Source of the DNA: Oryza sativa Japonica Group
Lineage: Eukaryota > Streptophyta > Magnoliopsida > Poales > Poaceae
Direction: 5' to 3'
NCBI RefSeq assembly: GCF_034140825.1
Contig: NC_089035.1
Span: 3,307,001-3,371,000, forward strand
DNA: 64,000 nt
Part shown: one piece after another, positions 44,001-57,285 of the stretch
How the letters are laid out: every line of letters starts with the position of its first letter
Numbering within the stretch: the stretch's first letter is position 1
Notes under the pieces: generated by a model
Told to the model about the DNA's origin: nothing
Database searches by the model: none
What the model saw: the letters and a program-made list of their open reading frames with translations, nothing else
Program-made: the position numbers and the translations under genes

Positions 44001-44551
44001 ATGTTCAGGGTAAGATTTACATCTTTCATCTATCATTCATTCATGCCGATTGCTAGTACATTGCATTGATTACTTTTGAAGTTGAGTACACACCAGTTGC
44101 TTTTCACAATAACTACCGTCGTATGCCTTTAGTTCCATATCAGTCATGCCGAAATTACGTTTCATGAAGTGCATATCATGTTTAGAGGAAAGAATATATA
44201 TTTCTATAATTTGAAATTGCAGTTGATCTAAGCATTCAGGAATTGAAGTGCAAATTTTATGTAGCTTATGAAGTCACGGATGTCCACCTGTTACGTGGTA
44301 AACAAACAAGAAAAAAAATTTGAGTTCTTTCTTTCAGTTATAAATATTGCCATCTTCATTTTGTTTTGTTCAATTCACCTTTTCTGTACGTTCATGTAAT
44401 TTCACGTATAGTTTCCCAAGTACAATGAAGCAAACAGATAATCAATACTAAACCATTAGTGTAGCCAATATTATTACAATGACTAGAAGTCGGCAACCTA
44501 GTTCCGATACAAGCCATTATTGATCTTGTTCTTTGTATTCTGCAGGTATAA
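38073..44551 (+). CDS. GET4: GET4 homologue (tail-anchored protein insertion, TRC40/GET pathway)
   Basis: Twelve coding exons give 330 residues: 38073-38144, 38975-39054, 39576-39654, 40007-40088, 40485-40641, 41175-41265, 41410-41493, 41876-41922, 42485-42613, 43415-43499, 43929-44009 and 44546-44551. The last exon carries only Val-stop. An alpha-helical repeat protein of the GET4 (DUF410) family is seen: [87 protein letters not shown] and [20 protein letters not shown]4 works with GET5 in the cytosol to hand tail-anchored proteins to GET3. The N-terminus is Ser/Arg/Met-rich ([17 protein letters not shown]). At exon 7, an upstream AG (41381-41382) would add nine residues in frame. Confidence 0.9.
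38519..38837. mobile_element. Foldback MITE in GET4 intron 1
   Basis: The left end ggccttgtccggttacg and the right-end complement ggccttgttcggttacg start two arms of about 150 bp that are almost perfect inverted copies ('gaatgacaagta', 'tttatgatagatacaatgag', 'actcatgatag'). TAG stands on both sides (38516-38518 and 38838-38840), suggesting a 3-bp duplication. It is non-coding. Confidence 0.8.
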
Positions 44552-45756
44552 TGATGAGAAAAGGATTTCGTCATAAATATTCCAGCACAAAGCTCCCGAC
44601 GCGCATTTCGTTCGCTAATACAAATTGCTGCTGGAAGATGAACACCCGGCCCGGCCCGAAAAGAGCATAAGAAAAAGTTCTGTTGCTGCCTTCCTCAGCC
44701 TTGATTATCCTGAGGCCATACATTTAGCTCCAAACTGCATATGATGATATATGCTCCAGTTACCACTGATCTCTTGTAAAACCATTCAACTGTTTTGCTC
44801 GTATCATGGTCGTGTTCTAATGATATTACTATTCTTTAACATTTTTTGTAGTTCCAGTTTTGCAGTTTTAAAACGGCATTTATCCTGACTGGTCTCATGT
44901 TCCCTTCATCTTCGCGTACACGATTGTTTGGTTAGACAGTGCGGCCCGTCAAAATATGTGGGCTGAAAGTTAGGGCAATGGCCTAACGTTAAGGTCCATA
45001 TATAACAGCTTGAAACGGGCCGTGAATTCAGGCCATTACTGGGTAATGACCGAGAGATTTGGCCCATGCCACTGGCCAAATGAGGATGGAAGAGTTGCAG
45101 ACAGTAGGCTAAAAAAGCTGTAATATACTCCAATTGCACATTAAACATATCTGGGAAGTCTAAAATATCATAGAAATTTAAACAACAGACATTTTCCCCA
45201 ATTGGATATTGGAGTGAGAAATACAACCATATAATTGCGTCAGGGCTGTTCTCCAATTTGAGAATTGAGTATCAATAACTTAGCTATAGCACGTATTACT
45301 ATTTTTTTTCCCTAAACGCATGTAAAATGGCTGTAGAAATATCAAAATGATCAAACTAAGCCTCCATACACAACTTTATACACCGGATAATTACAAGTCA
45401 GGATAGGCAGCAGACACCAGATGCTCGTAATCTATAATTCATAGGCTCATAGCGAACGACGAGCAGATGTGCGTGTTCAATGGGATTGGGAGGGCAGCAT
45501 GACGCTCCATGTTGAAACTTGGGACGCTCAAACGCCAGCAGGATGATGTCGTGGTGGGAGTCTAACCATTTCCTCGCCAGCAGGATATCTCGTGTCCAAA
45601 TCCGCTGATCTGTCCCTCCACGTGCCAATCACGTCCTGCTCGCACAAAATCACATAAACCATGCATTGCTTTATTAATAAACATATGATGCAGCGTGCGA
45701 ATTGCCACCTATGGTCTATGCTATCTACTGGTAAACACTGGCACAGGTGACTATTA

Positions 45757-46024
45757 TGCTTCCTCTATTTCAGGTTATAAAACATTTTGACTTTAGTCAA
45801 AATCAAACTGCTTAAAATTTGATTAAGTTTGTAAAAAAAGTAGTAATATTTTAAACACAAGACAAATTTATTATGAAAATATATTCAATTATTGATTTGA
45901 TGAAATTAATTTAGTATTATAGCTATTATACTACATTTGTCTATAAACTTATAAACTTAGTCAAACTTGAAACAGTTGACTTTAACCAAAGTCAAAACAT
46001 CTTATAACCTGAAATGTAAGGAGC
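45757..46024. mobile_element. Degenerate Stowaway-like MITE
   Basis: The left 'tgcttcctctatttcaggtt' and the right complement 'tgctccttacatttcaggtt' are inverted. The core has paired 'ttgactttagtcaaa' motifs. TA precedes the left end, but none remains at the right. Confidence 0.65.
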
Positions 46025-46065
46025 AGTCAGCAATTCACGAATTTGAGCATAGAAAGTACAATATA

Positions 46066-46321
46066 CTCCCTCTGTCCCAAACTATATGGCCTATATTTTT
46101 TTACACGGTCTTCAATAACATACTTTGATCATTATTTTATTTCATTCTATAATCCCAACAAATATGAAATTAGCATCACATAAATGTACTTCAAAATATA
46201 AATCTAGTGATATAACATGCATAATACATAGTATAGATATAGTTAGTATGATTATTGGTCAAAAGCTACCGAATATGTTTTTTCTTAAAAAGGGACGCCC
46301 TATCATTTGGGACGGAGGGAG
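46066..46321. mobile_element. Stowaway-like MITE
   Basis: The ends ctccctctgtcccaaa and the complement ctccctccgtcccaaa are inverted, with TA on both sides (46064-46065 and 46322-46323). The element is 256 bp and AT-rich. Confidence 0.85.
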
Positions 46322-46867
46322 TAGTGGTATTATGCAGTGCGCAACATGTTTCATTATACATAATCTTCTGATGTTACATGTTAAATATGCAGATAATGTT
46401 CAATAAGATGGTTGTGAAGCTAATTCATCATGAAGTGTACCCGTGTTTCTTAACGTGCCTCGCCCTAATGAACACACATGCTATTTATTACAGTCCAAGT
46501 TTTGTTTAAGAAAGATGATTGTAGGCTTATAGTTATAGCCCAGTTATTTACAATAAAAAATCAAGATATTTAGTTATGACTAGAAAACCATATGACAAAG
46601 TGAGTTTCATACCGTCGTATCCATCCATCATTCGTATGCCATGCAGCATTTATCAAGACTGTCAGTTGTCTAGTCGACAACGAGCATCCACTGCCATAGG
46701 CTTCATTCTGGTCGAGTCCTGAAACAAACTACTTCCAATCAACGTTATCTCAAGTGAAGCACTGGAACGACAAAGAAAAACATGTCCGAAAAAATAATAT
46801 AGTTGTGCTTGATAGAACTCCGAGAGATTCCTTACACTGTTCTACGAGCAGCACCATTCAGAGTACT

Positions 46868-49800
46868 TCAGCCACCACTGTCACCAACTATTTGCAGAAC
46901 TCTTTCCTTCAGATGCTGAATCATCTGCAAGAGATCAACAGAAAGTGACAATAAGACTGTCCATCTTATCAGAACAGGATCTCTGTGGTGTGAAGAAACT
47001 TACAGGATGAGAATTTGAAGCCCATTTTTCAGCAGAAGTGGCAGCCTCTTTGAGATGTGATTTTTTAGGTATCTCGTGGGAGAGACTATAGGTGGAGCTC
47101 TCTGTCGCCTCAGCTACCCACACGTGCCTCATCTGGTCTTTATCTCGCTTGACCAGATTACTAAAACCAACCTGAGAAACAAACGTAACAGTGAGTTAAA
47201 ATTGCACTTGCACTACAAAGGGGTAAATCTGAAGAATTATGTGAAGGGCCTGCAGAAAAGAAACTGGGATATAGCTCGTCTACACAGAAAATTACACGAG
47301 GCACTGTTTAATTCATAACTACTCGCATTTCATATGGGACTCATGAATTTCGGACTTCAAAGATTAGTCAACTTGAGATATAGTCAGTGCAATGGAAGAT
47401 CACATACTATATGTCCAGAAAGGGCATAATTGAAGAATGCAGAATCCTCGCCAGTGGTTTTGGAAGAAAAGCTAACTGCCAGAAGACAGTCATCTTGCTC
47501 TTCATACTTTTCTCCAGAGATAAATTTAGATCCATCTGTCAAAAAGAGCCACTGCCTATTCTGGTTGTTCAATAAATAAACATTCCCAACATACAAAATA
47601 ACACCTGCAATGTCAAATTCGCTGAAACAAAAAGGAACGGCTCATTATAAAAGGTTCATAATACAACAGGAGATTCAGCAAGTCAGCTTGAGACAGGGCT
47701 GACCTTGTAAGTGGCACTTCACCAAAATGTGACAATTCAACTGCTTTACGAGGGGTGAAAAATGGTCTGCATCATGAAAAAGGGACATGGTTAAGTTTTC
47801 TAAATGCAGTGCAACCATCATGTCCAATGAGGTCTCTTACTCAAAATTTGTAGTCTGTGCGGTTGCTAAAGGCGTCCATGCTGTAGATGATCCTCTACCA
47901 CTCAAGTAGGATACTTCTGTAAAGTAGCTTGAAGCCAACAGTCCTGTGACAGAATAAATTTGTCCCTCCACCAGGTCGGATTTCTGCCAGTGGCAATACA
48001 GAAATGAAAATTGTTTTAGGTATATTTGCTCATTAGCACATAACTATGGGAATATTGCAAAGAAAATAGGCATGTGCATCTTGTTGTCCTAAAGACATAT
48101 AGCAGGTAACGCTACACACAAAAATATATGACAATCACTGGCTTGTTTTCTTGATGACATAACACCAAATCTTTTGTTCTTTTTTTCTGTTCATAAGAAA
48201 GAATAAAGATGATTTCTGACACTTATATGCTGTAGAATTATTGTACCGTACTTGCTTCTCGGTAGGGTTCCAAATTGTTATTAACCCTTCCCTGCAGCCA
48301 GATTTTGTGGCGGAGTGTTTGCTGATAAGGCCCGTCACCCTCACTTTCAAAAATGGTGTAACATCTCTTGAACTAAGCCCAGCAACTTTAAGAGCATTTT
48401 CAACCTTCTTAGCTACTTCATTTTGCCTGACAATCTGCAACATAATGGTGTAGTTTAAAAAACATAAAATATTAGCAGACAGATGAGATGCTATAGTTAT
48501 GCGTCCAGACCTTTTGCTTTTCTTGATAATATGAGAAAGACAGCAGCTGCTCTGAACTCATGCTGGACATAAGAATTTCAGGCTCAGCTGCCCTCTCTAG
48601 CATTTTGCATATTTTTGCCCCTTCATCGTTATCATCAGTGTTGTCGCAGTGTTCTCCATGTTCTGACTGAATGTCTTCTGCAATCTTAGACACTCTGCAT
48701 AAGGTAATTATTATTATTATAATTATAATTTATAATGGCATAAAAAGGGAAGTATTGGTGCAAATACACAGTTTGTGCTACTCATGAATATTACTACGTC
48801 CACATTTAAATATATGACGCTATTAACTTTATTCGGTCTTTGATGTGCAATTTTGACCACTGTTTTTTTCTATTATAATATTGTAAAAGTACTTATAAAT
48901 TAAAAAATCTACCCATATGACATATTTTCAAACTAAATATTTTGAGAGCTATTGACAAAGTTTCAAAAATTTGAGCAAATAAAGTCAAAAGTGTCACATC
49001 ACATTTCAGTGAACTAGACTGATGATGAACCCCAAAACATATTGAGAAAGTTTTGGACAGAAAAAAAAAAGGCAAACAGGAAGTATGCTTCAAGAAACTG
49101 GATGTATCCATGCATGATTGCTTGTCTTCTATTGGAGGTGTGATAAGCATCCATTGCACTTAATTGTGTTAAGTTTACTCCAATAGGAGAAATAAATACC
49201 TCTGGTGATACAGCTGTAGTGCTTTTCTTTCCATCCTTTCAGACCTCACCACAAAACGACCGTCAGAAAACCTGAAACAAACAATTCAGTGTGTGCAACT
49301 GAGAGAGAGTTTAGTAATGGATTTATGTCCAGTAGTACACCTCTCCCTGTACATAACAGGATAAATCCTTGTAACTCCAACCAGTGTCCTAGGAACTCTG
49401 CCACCTGAAGCTTTTATGCACTTGAATGCCAGTGGGACTCCAGCATGCTTGCCTGAGATGCGCACAATAGGTTATAAAAGACAACCCAGCTGTATAAAAA
49501 TAATAGAACAGAAGTGTCCAGTTTTGTGCTCAAATTACATACATAACCCCAAAGTCTCATCCCATCTTGCACGATAGGTGCCATTTATGTGGATCATTAA
49601 TTTGACGGTACCCGATGCCTGTAAAGTGAGATCAACAAAAAATTGATTATATGGTTCAATGGTAGTCAATGTTCACAGCTAATGAGGTTAAAAGACTTAG
49701 AAGATTAGTCAAACCTCATGAAATGACACAGGCCCAGCCCACCCACATAGTGAAGCTCCCCATATCTGCCAAGATGAAATACATATTAGGTGCTATGAGT

Positions 49801-52800
49801 AAATTATAGTCATGTCTCATGACTAGTTGAAATAGCACAGTACCCGAAGCTTCTGTCCTATAAAAAGTTTTCTTTTCTCTAGTTGCTCCAAAAGTGCCAG
49901 ATCTAATGACGCATCTAGAGAATACCTGCGAAAAGGAAAAGGTTCTAACATCTTTCAGCTTCAACTCGTGCAATACAGAGAAAGCAACCACATACCATCC
50001 ATCAGTTAGTTCAATCTTTGTAGACATGTTCCTTTTAGCAGGTCTCAAGCTTTTATTCTCACTGTTGTCGTCGTCTGTATGTGCCCTATCATCCTCTGGC
50101 TTACTGTTGTTTAGGTCAGGACAAGAGTAAATAGCAGAAATGCACAGCACCATCATCAAAGATGGTGAAGCATTCCCTTCCAAAATTTTCTTTATGGCTG
50201 AGCGGTGGCCATTGTTCACTTCTCTGTCATACCTAACATGCTTGAAATTTTCATTAATCAATCATATGCGTCCATACAGTAGGAATGGCAGAAAAGGCAT
50301 GTCAACTATCTCACCTGTACTTCAGCTCTTCCAAAACATTACCAACTTTTAAGAATTTGCCAGCAGCTCTAGTTGGATAGCATCTCTCCAATGAAGCAAG
50401 CTTCCAAACAATCCATTTGTAGTGGTTGCTGACCCATCTAAAAAGGAAATTTTCGAGTGTTGATGTTCAGGATTTAATTGCCATGGAGTCTCTCAAAGAA
50501 TCCAGCCTAAATACTATGATATGCCCCCAAGGAATGCATTATCACACTTATAAATCGCATGCCATAGGAAGAACATGTAAATCCATTTGTTAATCCTAAC
50601 AATGTTTTGCTATGGAACAGAGACAGAAAAAAGAATGGCACCGAGGAGACATGAAAAAGATATTCACAAATTATGCCTTCACTAGAAAAAAGTGAAACAG
50701 TAAAGTAATAACAAACATGTACCAGCATCTGAAGGCCAACCTTGTATAGTGATATTATCAGTATGACAATGAAAAACGACGATCAGAATTAAGAATGATG
50801 CTTACTCTTTAGTTGTGTATGTCAATGAAGCACCACAGGCAAGAAGCATCTTCTGAAATTCTTCTGCACCAGTATCTGTTTTAAACTTGTACTTCTCAGC
50901 CTTTTTTGCATCCATGAGCTTCACTTCATCTGTTACATCTTCTGTCTGGTCACAAGAGTTATAAGTTAACAATGTGAAGAATATAGTGCACCTACAGAAA
51001 TTAACTGCAACACAATAAATACCAAATATTTGAAGCATGGGGGACCACCAAAATACTCTTCACACGATTTTCTTTGATGTTGAAAAGGATAGCATGAAGA
51101 TAGCTTTGTTCGACAGGGATTAATCTGAATAGGTAGTTTGGATACTCCTGTGAAAATTAGTTCAACTAATCAAGTAGGAAGGAATTTTCAGAATGTTCTG
51201 ACATGTCTAGGCCATCAGCTTACCAGAAGGGGATGGATTATTGATGTTGATAGGTGCGATGAACCTAACCAGTTTCATCAAGGATGTCAGAAGCAAGGTA
51301 GCAAGGACTTTCCAATTTGCTAACAATGATGCAAATCAAATCACCTGGAAGAACGAGGACGTTTAAAGGGAGATATGGAGTTTCTTCCCCCAAATCTTCT
51401 CTTCTCACCGGCCAGGTAGTCAGTATTAACAGAATGTGTATCGATGTAATTAGTGATGTCAATCAATGGTCCAGATGGCATTTGGAGTCTTCGAGCCTTA
51501 TCTTTAGTGTCACTTGCATTTTCAGTTCCAAATGAACATCTGGAAGAAGGCTTGGATATCTTTGGAATTTCATTGATAGGATGAAAATCTCTTGCCGCAT
51601 GAAGCCTGACGGAGTTTCCGTTAGCCAAAGTGGCATCAGGTACAGCATATTCCAAGGAATCTGTGTGCTTCCTATCAGGTTTTGCTGGAATGGAAAATTG
51701 TGCTGGCTCAGTTTTGCTGTTCCCCCTACTTTTCAATAAATCAGGTTCACCTTCTTTTCGCAGACCAGTTGAATTTTGTATATTCTCTTTACAAGCAGAT
51801 GCTGAAGAGTGGCCTAATAAATTATTTGGTGAAACCTCTAAATCCGATTCACCCAGAAGATTTTTCGCACGCTGAAGTGCATCACTAGAAATAGCCATTG
51901 TTCTGCCGCCAGCAGTGCTGAACCTGATAGCTTGCTCACTAGAATCAGAGAACGTTGTTTTAGAAAATGCAAAATGCTGATGTGGATCCATAAGTACTTG
52001 GTTTTCAGCTGGGCCAGAGCTTATAGGGCAGCCACCAGAAATTCCACTGACTGATGCTACACCAAACTGGTGCTCTGAATTTTCCCTCTCAACAGTTATC
52101 TTTGTACCTAGCTTATCACCCACATGTCCTAAAAGTTGTGTTGAAAGGGTATTCTCCTCCAAACCCAACAAAGTTGCAGCTCGAGAAACACCAACTGAAG
52201 ATATATGTACAGTCCTTGCATAGCTTGTCTTGAGAGGTGAAGTAAAGATCGGAATATATTTGTCCACATTGCTAAGTTGTTTGTGATTTTCTGAAAAATA
52301 ATACCTCAAATCAGAAATTTCTAAAGAAAAAAAATACTTATATGTTGAAAAGTGCATAACAAACATCATTTTCACATTTGCTAATACTATTTGATAAACT
52401 AGCCATATTACTACATCATAACACTACAACACCTTATTAGAATTCGCATGCTGATCATACTCATACATCATGCATTTGGAAATCTGTACTCATGTGAATA
52501 TTCATTTACTAACAATGACATAAAAGAAGTTGATACAGCTTCCTCAAAACAACTAGATACATAATTCTGATTGAAGAGTGCACAACATCGGTTGCTCATT
52601 GCTAGTTTTCTCCTCCAGTGAAGTGGGCTTAATTTTCAACCAAAAGGCATAGAAATAGTACTACAAATTTCATAACAATAACCGCCCATCCATGATTTAA
52701 TTATTCCACAAAGAAACCACAGGAGCACAGACTAGCCACCTCAACAATCGAACACACATTCATGCTAAAAATTTATGAAATAACAGCAATCTGTGATGAT

Positions 52801-55800
52801 CTAGCAGACACTAATCAACTCATAACTAAAGCTACTCTACTTATCCAAACAACTGAGAAACCCCAGATTTCACAGGATCAAAGAAGATGAATTTTCTATC
52901 AAGATGATAATGCATCTTTAAATAGAAATCTGTACAGATACACCCTACTTTTACTCATTTTCATGGATATGAAGTACAGAGATGGCGGAGAAATGCAAAG
53001 ATTGGTGGAAAGATGTGAGGTGAAACAAGTGGTGGATCTATTTCTCAAAAAAAAAAAACCTCAGAATATTTCCATTGGCATTATACACACCTTTCTTCAT
53101 ATTGCCTTCTTCCTCCAGAACCGCCCTTGCCTTCTGCACGGAGCTGTGACTAATCAAGACTGACTTCCCAGATCCAGTTCGAAACATTGGTGGTTCGTTT
53201 CCACGGTCTATGTATTCTTAGAAAAAAGGTGCATGTTAATGGAACAGAAAACAAATATACCTGGTTTGCTTTTATTTTTTCTGAACAAAAATTTGAATTA
53301 ACTGTGCAAAGACACGCTAAAGCGCAACCCAGCAATTAAAATTTTACCTTCTTTCATAGAGCTCCCTTGCTCCATGAGGGTGATCGCCTTATGACTTGAG
53401 TTTCTATTTTGGGGTGCAAACTTCTGCATTCCAGCATGGAGCATTGGAGCAATGGCTTCTCCAGTGTCATTATTTACTGATATGCACATATGAAATCAAT
53501 ATTAAACTGAGAGTTAGCTGTGAAAAGCTATTCATACCAACTTTTTTTGTGAAGGAGCTATGAATTGAGAACATTTATTTACCATTTTTTACTGGTTCCT
53601 CGCCCTCTAAGACAACGTGGGCTTTCTTTCTAGAATTTTCACTTGCTGTGATAGACCTTCCTGATCCAGTTTTGAACATTGGAGTGGCACAGCCATCATC
53701 TGAGTGAGCTTCATCTAACAGATGAAGAACTTTTTGTTAACATGCTACATGCCTCCTTTATCCTTGGTAGACTAATAAAAACACATTTCAATGGCAAAAC
53801 CACAGTAAGCAACATGTTGAGTGAAACCTACCTTCCAGTTCTTTTGTAATGTTCCTTGGCTCCAGAAGTGCACTTGCTCTCTTAATTGAGCCTTTACTTA
53901 CTGAAATGGACCTCCCTAACCCAGTTTGAAATAATGGCAAGTGACCATCAGCCTCCAAAAAATTTCCTGTTGGATGACAGTGATTAGTATGGCAAATATC
54001 TAAAACGCATCAACAGTAAATATTTTTATTGTTCCAAATTTGACTAGATAGTAACACAGGTTTAAATGAAATGAAAAAAAAGCCTTTTACAGGAAACTTC
54101 AGAAAACCATGTACCTTGCATTGAAACACCCCCCTCAGGTGTAACAGATCTATCATTCATAGTCAGGCCACCACTCATCAGAACAGACGTTGGTGTTTCA
54201 GTTTGAAAAGTAGTGGTGGAGACATTAGTATCTCCATGTCCTGAACCCAATAGAAAAATAAGCAAAGCTGATGACCTTGTGCATTATGCAGTAAAAAAAT
54301 ACAAGCCTGCACACAAAGTTTCTTACCACTTCTTTTGGCACATTCTTGATCTAATACTGTCCTTGCCTTTTGAATTGAGGTCTGGCTCACCACAACAGGC
54401 CTCCCTAACCCCGTTTGGAACACTAGGAATTCACGGTCAGAATTCAATTTCCTTCACACAGAGAAGAAATCACTAATAACAACAGCTACATTTACATAAC
54501 TCCAATCTTACCAATATTTTCAGCACCTCCATCCTTCACCACAGAGCTAGATCTTTCACTGATCAAGACTGGTCTTCGCGAACCAGTTTGGAAAATCAGA
54601 GATTGGTCAGGCCTACCAAAATCTTCCGTGTTTTCTACTATGGGAGGAAAGTTCATTACAACCAGAAGGCGCACATTTCTCAATAATTAGGTAGAAGTAT
54701 TTAACTCAAAATTAACAAGCAGGACAATCTAATCTTATCCTCACCTGTATTATTTTGCTCCAGGACAGCCTTAGCTTTCTGGATAGATGCTACACTGACC
54801 GATACAGCTTTACCTGAACCAGTTTGGAACAATGGAAAATTTTCCTTGTCATACACATCTGCCACATCTCCTGAAAGATCAGCCGTTCAAAAAGTAAAGG
54901 CATGATTAGAATTTTGTGTAAAATTTTGCTAGATGAAATTATAGAATATTCTGTCAACAGAATAACCTTGTTTTGGATTTGTTTGTCCCTCCAAAACAGT
55001 CATTGCATTATCAGTGGAGCTCCTGCTGACTGGGTCTGGCCTAACCAATCCAGTATGGAACATAGACTGTACAGCAATGACAGAAGAATTCTCGGCATTT
55101 CCTGAATAATAGATTACGAAGATTCATTATCATGATAGATTGTCGAGTGCTACACAGCTCAAACTATCCTAAATTAATTAGAGCCAAATATATGTCACCA
55201 TGCCCAAAGAAATGAAACATTCTGCGTAATTACACAGAAAGTAAGCAGATGACAAACTTCCTACCTTCTAAAACAGCTCTAGCCTTCTGAATTGAGCCCT
55301 TGCTCAGTGAAACCATTTTACCCGATCCGGTTTGGAACATCGGAGACAAACTATCTTTATGTACACCACCTGAATTTCATAAGATGCAAAGGCGAATTAT
55401 ACCATTGAACCTCGAGAATGTGTAACTAATCAGAACTTTGTACTTCTACCTACAGTTGAATCATCCAACCTGATCTCCAAGAAGAGAGATTGAAACAAAA
55501 CTTACCTTTAAATGAAACATTACTTTCTCCCAATCCGCACTCCAAATTAGAACCATCACCAAATGGTTGCCCTGCAATACATACAAGTATCAGCCTGGTA
55601 TGCAAGTCTTGGAGAAAGAGAACAGAAAGACATTGAATTCCATGCTATCAACAAAGCAAGAAATGCAAAACTTCAGAAAAGATAGGCAGCAACTTTTAAG
55701 AAAAAGAAAAGTGTGTGGGTATCTTCATCTAGTAGTAGCCCGAGGAAATCATCACAGCAACTAAAGAGGAAAGGGCATGACCAGAAGATTGGAAATAATT

Positions 55801-56648
55801 CAAATTTATTGCTCCATTTTTCTCTTGTTTGTTTGTAATTCAGTGGACTGCAATGACTTGTTGTCTTCGTTTCTTCTAATATATCTAAGATGTGCGGATA
55901 TTATGTGTCCCCAAAAGACAAAAGGAGGGCCACAAGACCAATAAAATTGTTGTGAGAATGTAACACTTTGAAAAAAGCAAACCGCAAAACCTCTTACTTC
56001 TCTCATTACTTATCTCCTCCGCGACCTCCCCAACCAATGCCTTGGCCCTCTCTACAGCCCTCTCGCTGACGGCAACTGATCCCCCCAACCCAGTGCAGAA
56101 CACCGCACCTTTCCCTGAATCCTCGATCGCTTCGGCCATTCCATCAGCAGCAACCAGCTTATCCAAAGCTGCGATTTCCACATCCACAGCAAACAAACAT
56201 GACACTTAGTACAATGCAGTGGCATAACAAGTTCGTAAATGGGAGGCAAGCACGCGCGTGCCCGCACACGGACGAGTGGAGATGAGATGGGTGGACGAGG
56301 CGGCAGTGCGGCACCTTGGTTGAAGAGGTCAGCCATCGACGGGACGCTGCATCCATCGGCGGCGCCGGGGCCTAGGGTTTCGAGGCGAAAGGGGATCAGT
56401 AATAATGCGGGGGCTCATTCCACGAACGAATAGTACCTCGAAGAGAGAGAGAGAGAGGGAGAGACCGAACCTTCGGGAATCGCATCGCCGGATCGCGCCT
56501 CTCCCAGCTCCGTCGCAGCCGGCTGCGGATCGGGACGAGGAAGCGGCGCCTCACTGGCCGCCGCCGCCGGTGGCGGCGGCCCGTCGGAGGCGGGTACCCA
56601 GACGAGGCTCCCGTCGGGCTTCCCCCACACCTGCCACCTCCTCTGCAT
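46868..56648 (-). CDS. BRCA2: BRCA2 homologue (RAD51/DMC1 loader in homologous recombination)
   Basis: Thirty-two coding exons give 1565 residues. Exons 1-15: 56648-56471, 56371-56315, 56168-55998, 55571-55506, 55369-55265, 55101-54967, 54843-54745, 54637-54512, 54422-54327, 54240-54115, 53966-53832, 53714-53583, 53476-53348, 53216-53091, 52290-51345. Exons 16-32: 51264-51224, 51147-51023, 50945-50806, 50437-50315, 50232-49996, 49925-49844, 49765-49715, 49618-49543, 49452-49341, 49271-49200, 48694-48511, 48434-48252, 47983-47841, 47766-47704, 47621-47408, 47171-47004, 46924-46868. The N-terminus (MQRRWQVWGKPDGSLVW, SMADLFNQG) fits plant BRCA2. Exons 3-15 encode about 13 BRC-like repeats (type FQTGSGKxVSVSxxSIxKAxxVLE), some degenerate. 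Then come the helical domain (WVSNHYKWIVWKLA) and OB folds (LRIWGASLCGW, LVGVTRIYPVMYRERF) for DSS1/ssDNA binding. Start 56648 is the only in-frame ATG that gives the conserved WQVW motif. Confidence 0.9.
48790..49070. mobile_element. Degenerate Stowaway-like remnant in BRCA2 intron 25
   Basis: The left 'tactacgtccacatttaaat' recalls a Stowaway terminus. Internal 'ttgaccactg' and 'aaagtcaaaagtgtcaca' form weak inverted matches, but the right end is not recognisable. The intron between exons 25 and 26 (48695-49199) is mostly this material. Confidence 0.4.
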
Positions 56649-57285
56649 CCCGGCGGCACAGCCAGAAATCGCTCGCGGCGGCGGCGGCGGTGAGAGGATG
56701 AGGAAGAGACGAGCAAAAAAAAGAAAAAAAATGGAGAGGAAAAAATTCAAAACGGGAGGAGGCGAGGAGGGAAAGGAAAGCGCGGAGCGGAAATGGCGAA
56801 GCGGCTGTCGGTGGGTGGGCTGGGCCCGGGTAGATTCGAGACGGGCCGGCCCATTAGCGGGGGTGGGTGACAGCCCATCAACATCCATTTGGCTGGACGC
56901 CGCCGCCGCCGAGGAGGATTGCTAGGGCGGCACGGCACGGCACGACGCGTCGCGTCTGTTGCGTCAGCGTGAACAGATCAGCCAACCCGCCGACTCGTCT
57001 CCTATCACCACCTGTACCGAACTGCCGCCACGTAGATCAGCGGCCATGGTATACACATCAACGCTCAACGCAACAACCAGGTCAAACGCTATATCAACAG
57101 TCCAATTTGCACCCTCCGTATTATTAGGCATAACTAAAATTTAAAATTTTAAAACCTATTTTTGTGTTTATTTGATTATTTATTTATCGTAGTTTATTTT
57201 TTATCATTTGATTTTTAAGTCATCAGTACACACAATATATAAATGTTGTACACATAAGTTCTTTTCTTGATAATGTGTTCGCTAC

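Larger units (their letters stand above)
44552..46867. other. Intergenic region between GET4 and BRCA2 (tail to tail)
   Basis: It contains the GET4 3' UTR at the left and two MITEs (45757-46024, 46066-46321). A segment at about 45390-45650 has a minus-strand open frame of 76 codons without recognisable domain. No credible gene was found. Confidence 0.5.

Noticed and set aside
45398-45628. 76-codon minus-strand frame downstream of GET4
   Set aside because: No recognisable motif, no splice partner and no start context; kept only as part of the intergenic note.
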